This document shows positions 14,171 through 14,664 of a stretch of 14,664 bases of DNA, one piece after another (within the stretch, counting starts at the first letter, position 1; every line of letters starts with the position of its first letter). The notes beneath the pieces are model-generated. The model saw nothing but the letters and a program-made list of their open reading frames with translations. It did not search any database and was not told the origin of the DNA. Position numbers and translations under genes: made by a program. The stretch comes from Candidatus Atribacteria bacterium. Its GTDB lineage: Bacteria > Atribacterota > Atribacteria > Atribacterales > Atribacteraceae. Location: assembly GCA_026390275.1 (NCBI GenBank), contig JAPLGF010000105.1:1-14664 (forward strand). The letters are read 5' to 3'.

Positions 14171-14664
14171 TCAGAATGTTTCTTTCGAAATCAGAAACGA
14201 ATAATCCATCAAACACCGGTCCAAAGTTTGACCAAGAGCTAAATAATGGTGGTACTTTTGTTCGTAGATCGATTTATTCTCCGAAGAATACTCAAAAATC
14301 CTGGCTTTTTCCTGGAAGTGATCCAGAACACCCAGGGCTTTTCCCCACCCCTCAACCCCGGCCATAGCTAAAACCGCCGCCCCAAAAGCGGAGAGATCCG
14401 GAAAATCAAAAAAGACAATCTTTTTTCCATAAATAGTGGATTTGAGGCGGGAAAAGTAATGAGATCGGCTTCCACCGCCCACCACGCGGACTTCCCCAAA
14501 ATTTACCGAGAGATTCTTTTCCAGAAAGTCTAGGTTTCTTCTGGTTTCAAAGCAGAGCGATTCCAAGAGAGCCTTCAGAATATCCCGGGAAGAAGACTCG
14601 CATGTCAATCCAAAAATGATCCCCTGGCGGGTGGAATCCAGTTCCGGTGTTCCCTTCCCGGCGA
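14171..14664 (-). CDS. FGGY-family carbohydrate kinase, C-terminal part (5' end outside window)
   Basis: The frame is open from the right edge (first full codon at 14662) to the stop at 14171, about 163 residues of a family of about 490-520. It begins in the C-terminal domain with GKGTPELDSTRQGIIFGLT, which matches the conserved loop of xylulo-/glycerol-/rhamnulokinases. An ATP-site motif VVGGGSRSHYFSRLKS follows, then DFPDLSAFGAAVLAMAGVEGW (usual ExSALGAAxLA). The apparent TTG start at 14608 is internal and not a true start. FGGY kinases phosphorylate a ketose or polyol after uptake. Its substrate recognition domain is off-window, so pentulose, hexulose or polyol cannot be separated. Confidence 0.93.
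   Translation of the reverse strand, partial: AGKGTPELDSTRQGIIFGLTCESSSRDILKALLESLCFETRRNLDFLEKNLSVNFGEVRVVGGGSRSHYFSRLKSTIYGKKIVFFDFPDLSAFGAAVLAMAGVEGWGKALGVLDHFQEKARIFEYSSENKSIYEQKYHHYLALGQTLDRCLMDYSFLISKETF

Overview
The window holds one long block of carbohydrate-uptake and catabolism genes. Every supported gene reads on the minus strand, so transcription runs from the right end (14664) to the left end (1). Both edges cut genes: a FGGY sugar kinase on the right and a LacI-family repressor on the left. No rRNA, tRNA, CRISPR array or transposase is visible. GC is moderate, spacing is tight and Shine-Dalgarno sites are strong. This fits a fermentative, probably anaerobic bacterium with many sugar-ABC clusters (Thermotogota, Atribacterota or Firmicutes-like), but the sequence alone does not fix the phylum.

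Layout in transcription order: (1) the end of a FGGY kinase (14664-14171); (2) a promoter with a consensus -35 and an extended -10 (14160-14132), followed at once by a perfect 17+17 bp palindrome (14123-14088) that reads as a double LacI-type operator; (3) a ribose/xylose-type ABC importer: a half-size ATPase, two different permeases and a secreted binding protein (14047-10122), closed by a strong GC-rich hairpin; (4) catabolic genes: a TIM-barrel sugar isomerase/epimerase broken by a frameshift, a GatD-like polyol dehydrogenase, a second zinc dehydrogenase, an SIS-domain isomerase, a cupin phosphomannose-isomerase-like protein, a cyclase-family metal hydrolase and a stand-alone lipoyl-domain protein (10038-4201); (5) an intrinsic terminator (4206-4109); (6) a URO-D/MtaA-like protein framed by an inverted repeat, a FucI-like isomerase, an unknown gene interrupted by an in-frame stop, and the LacI regulator (4057-1).

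Inferred joint role: import of a sugar or polyol, phosphorylation by the FGGY kinase, oxidation by one or both dehydrogenases, and isomerisation by the SIS, TIM-barrel, cupin and FucI-like enzymes, all induced by release of the LacI repressor. The cyclase, orphan lipoyl protein and URO-D-like protein do not belong to any standard pentose, hexose or polyol pathway. They are the part most likely to represent undescribed chemistry. Two genes look damaged (frameshift near 9424-9429, stop at 1190-1192), which may mean real decay or sequencing/assembly error.
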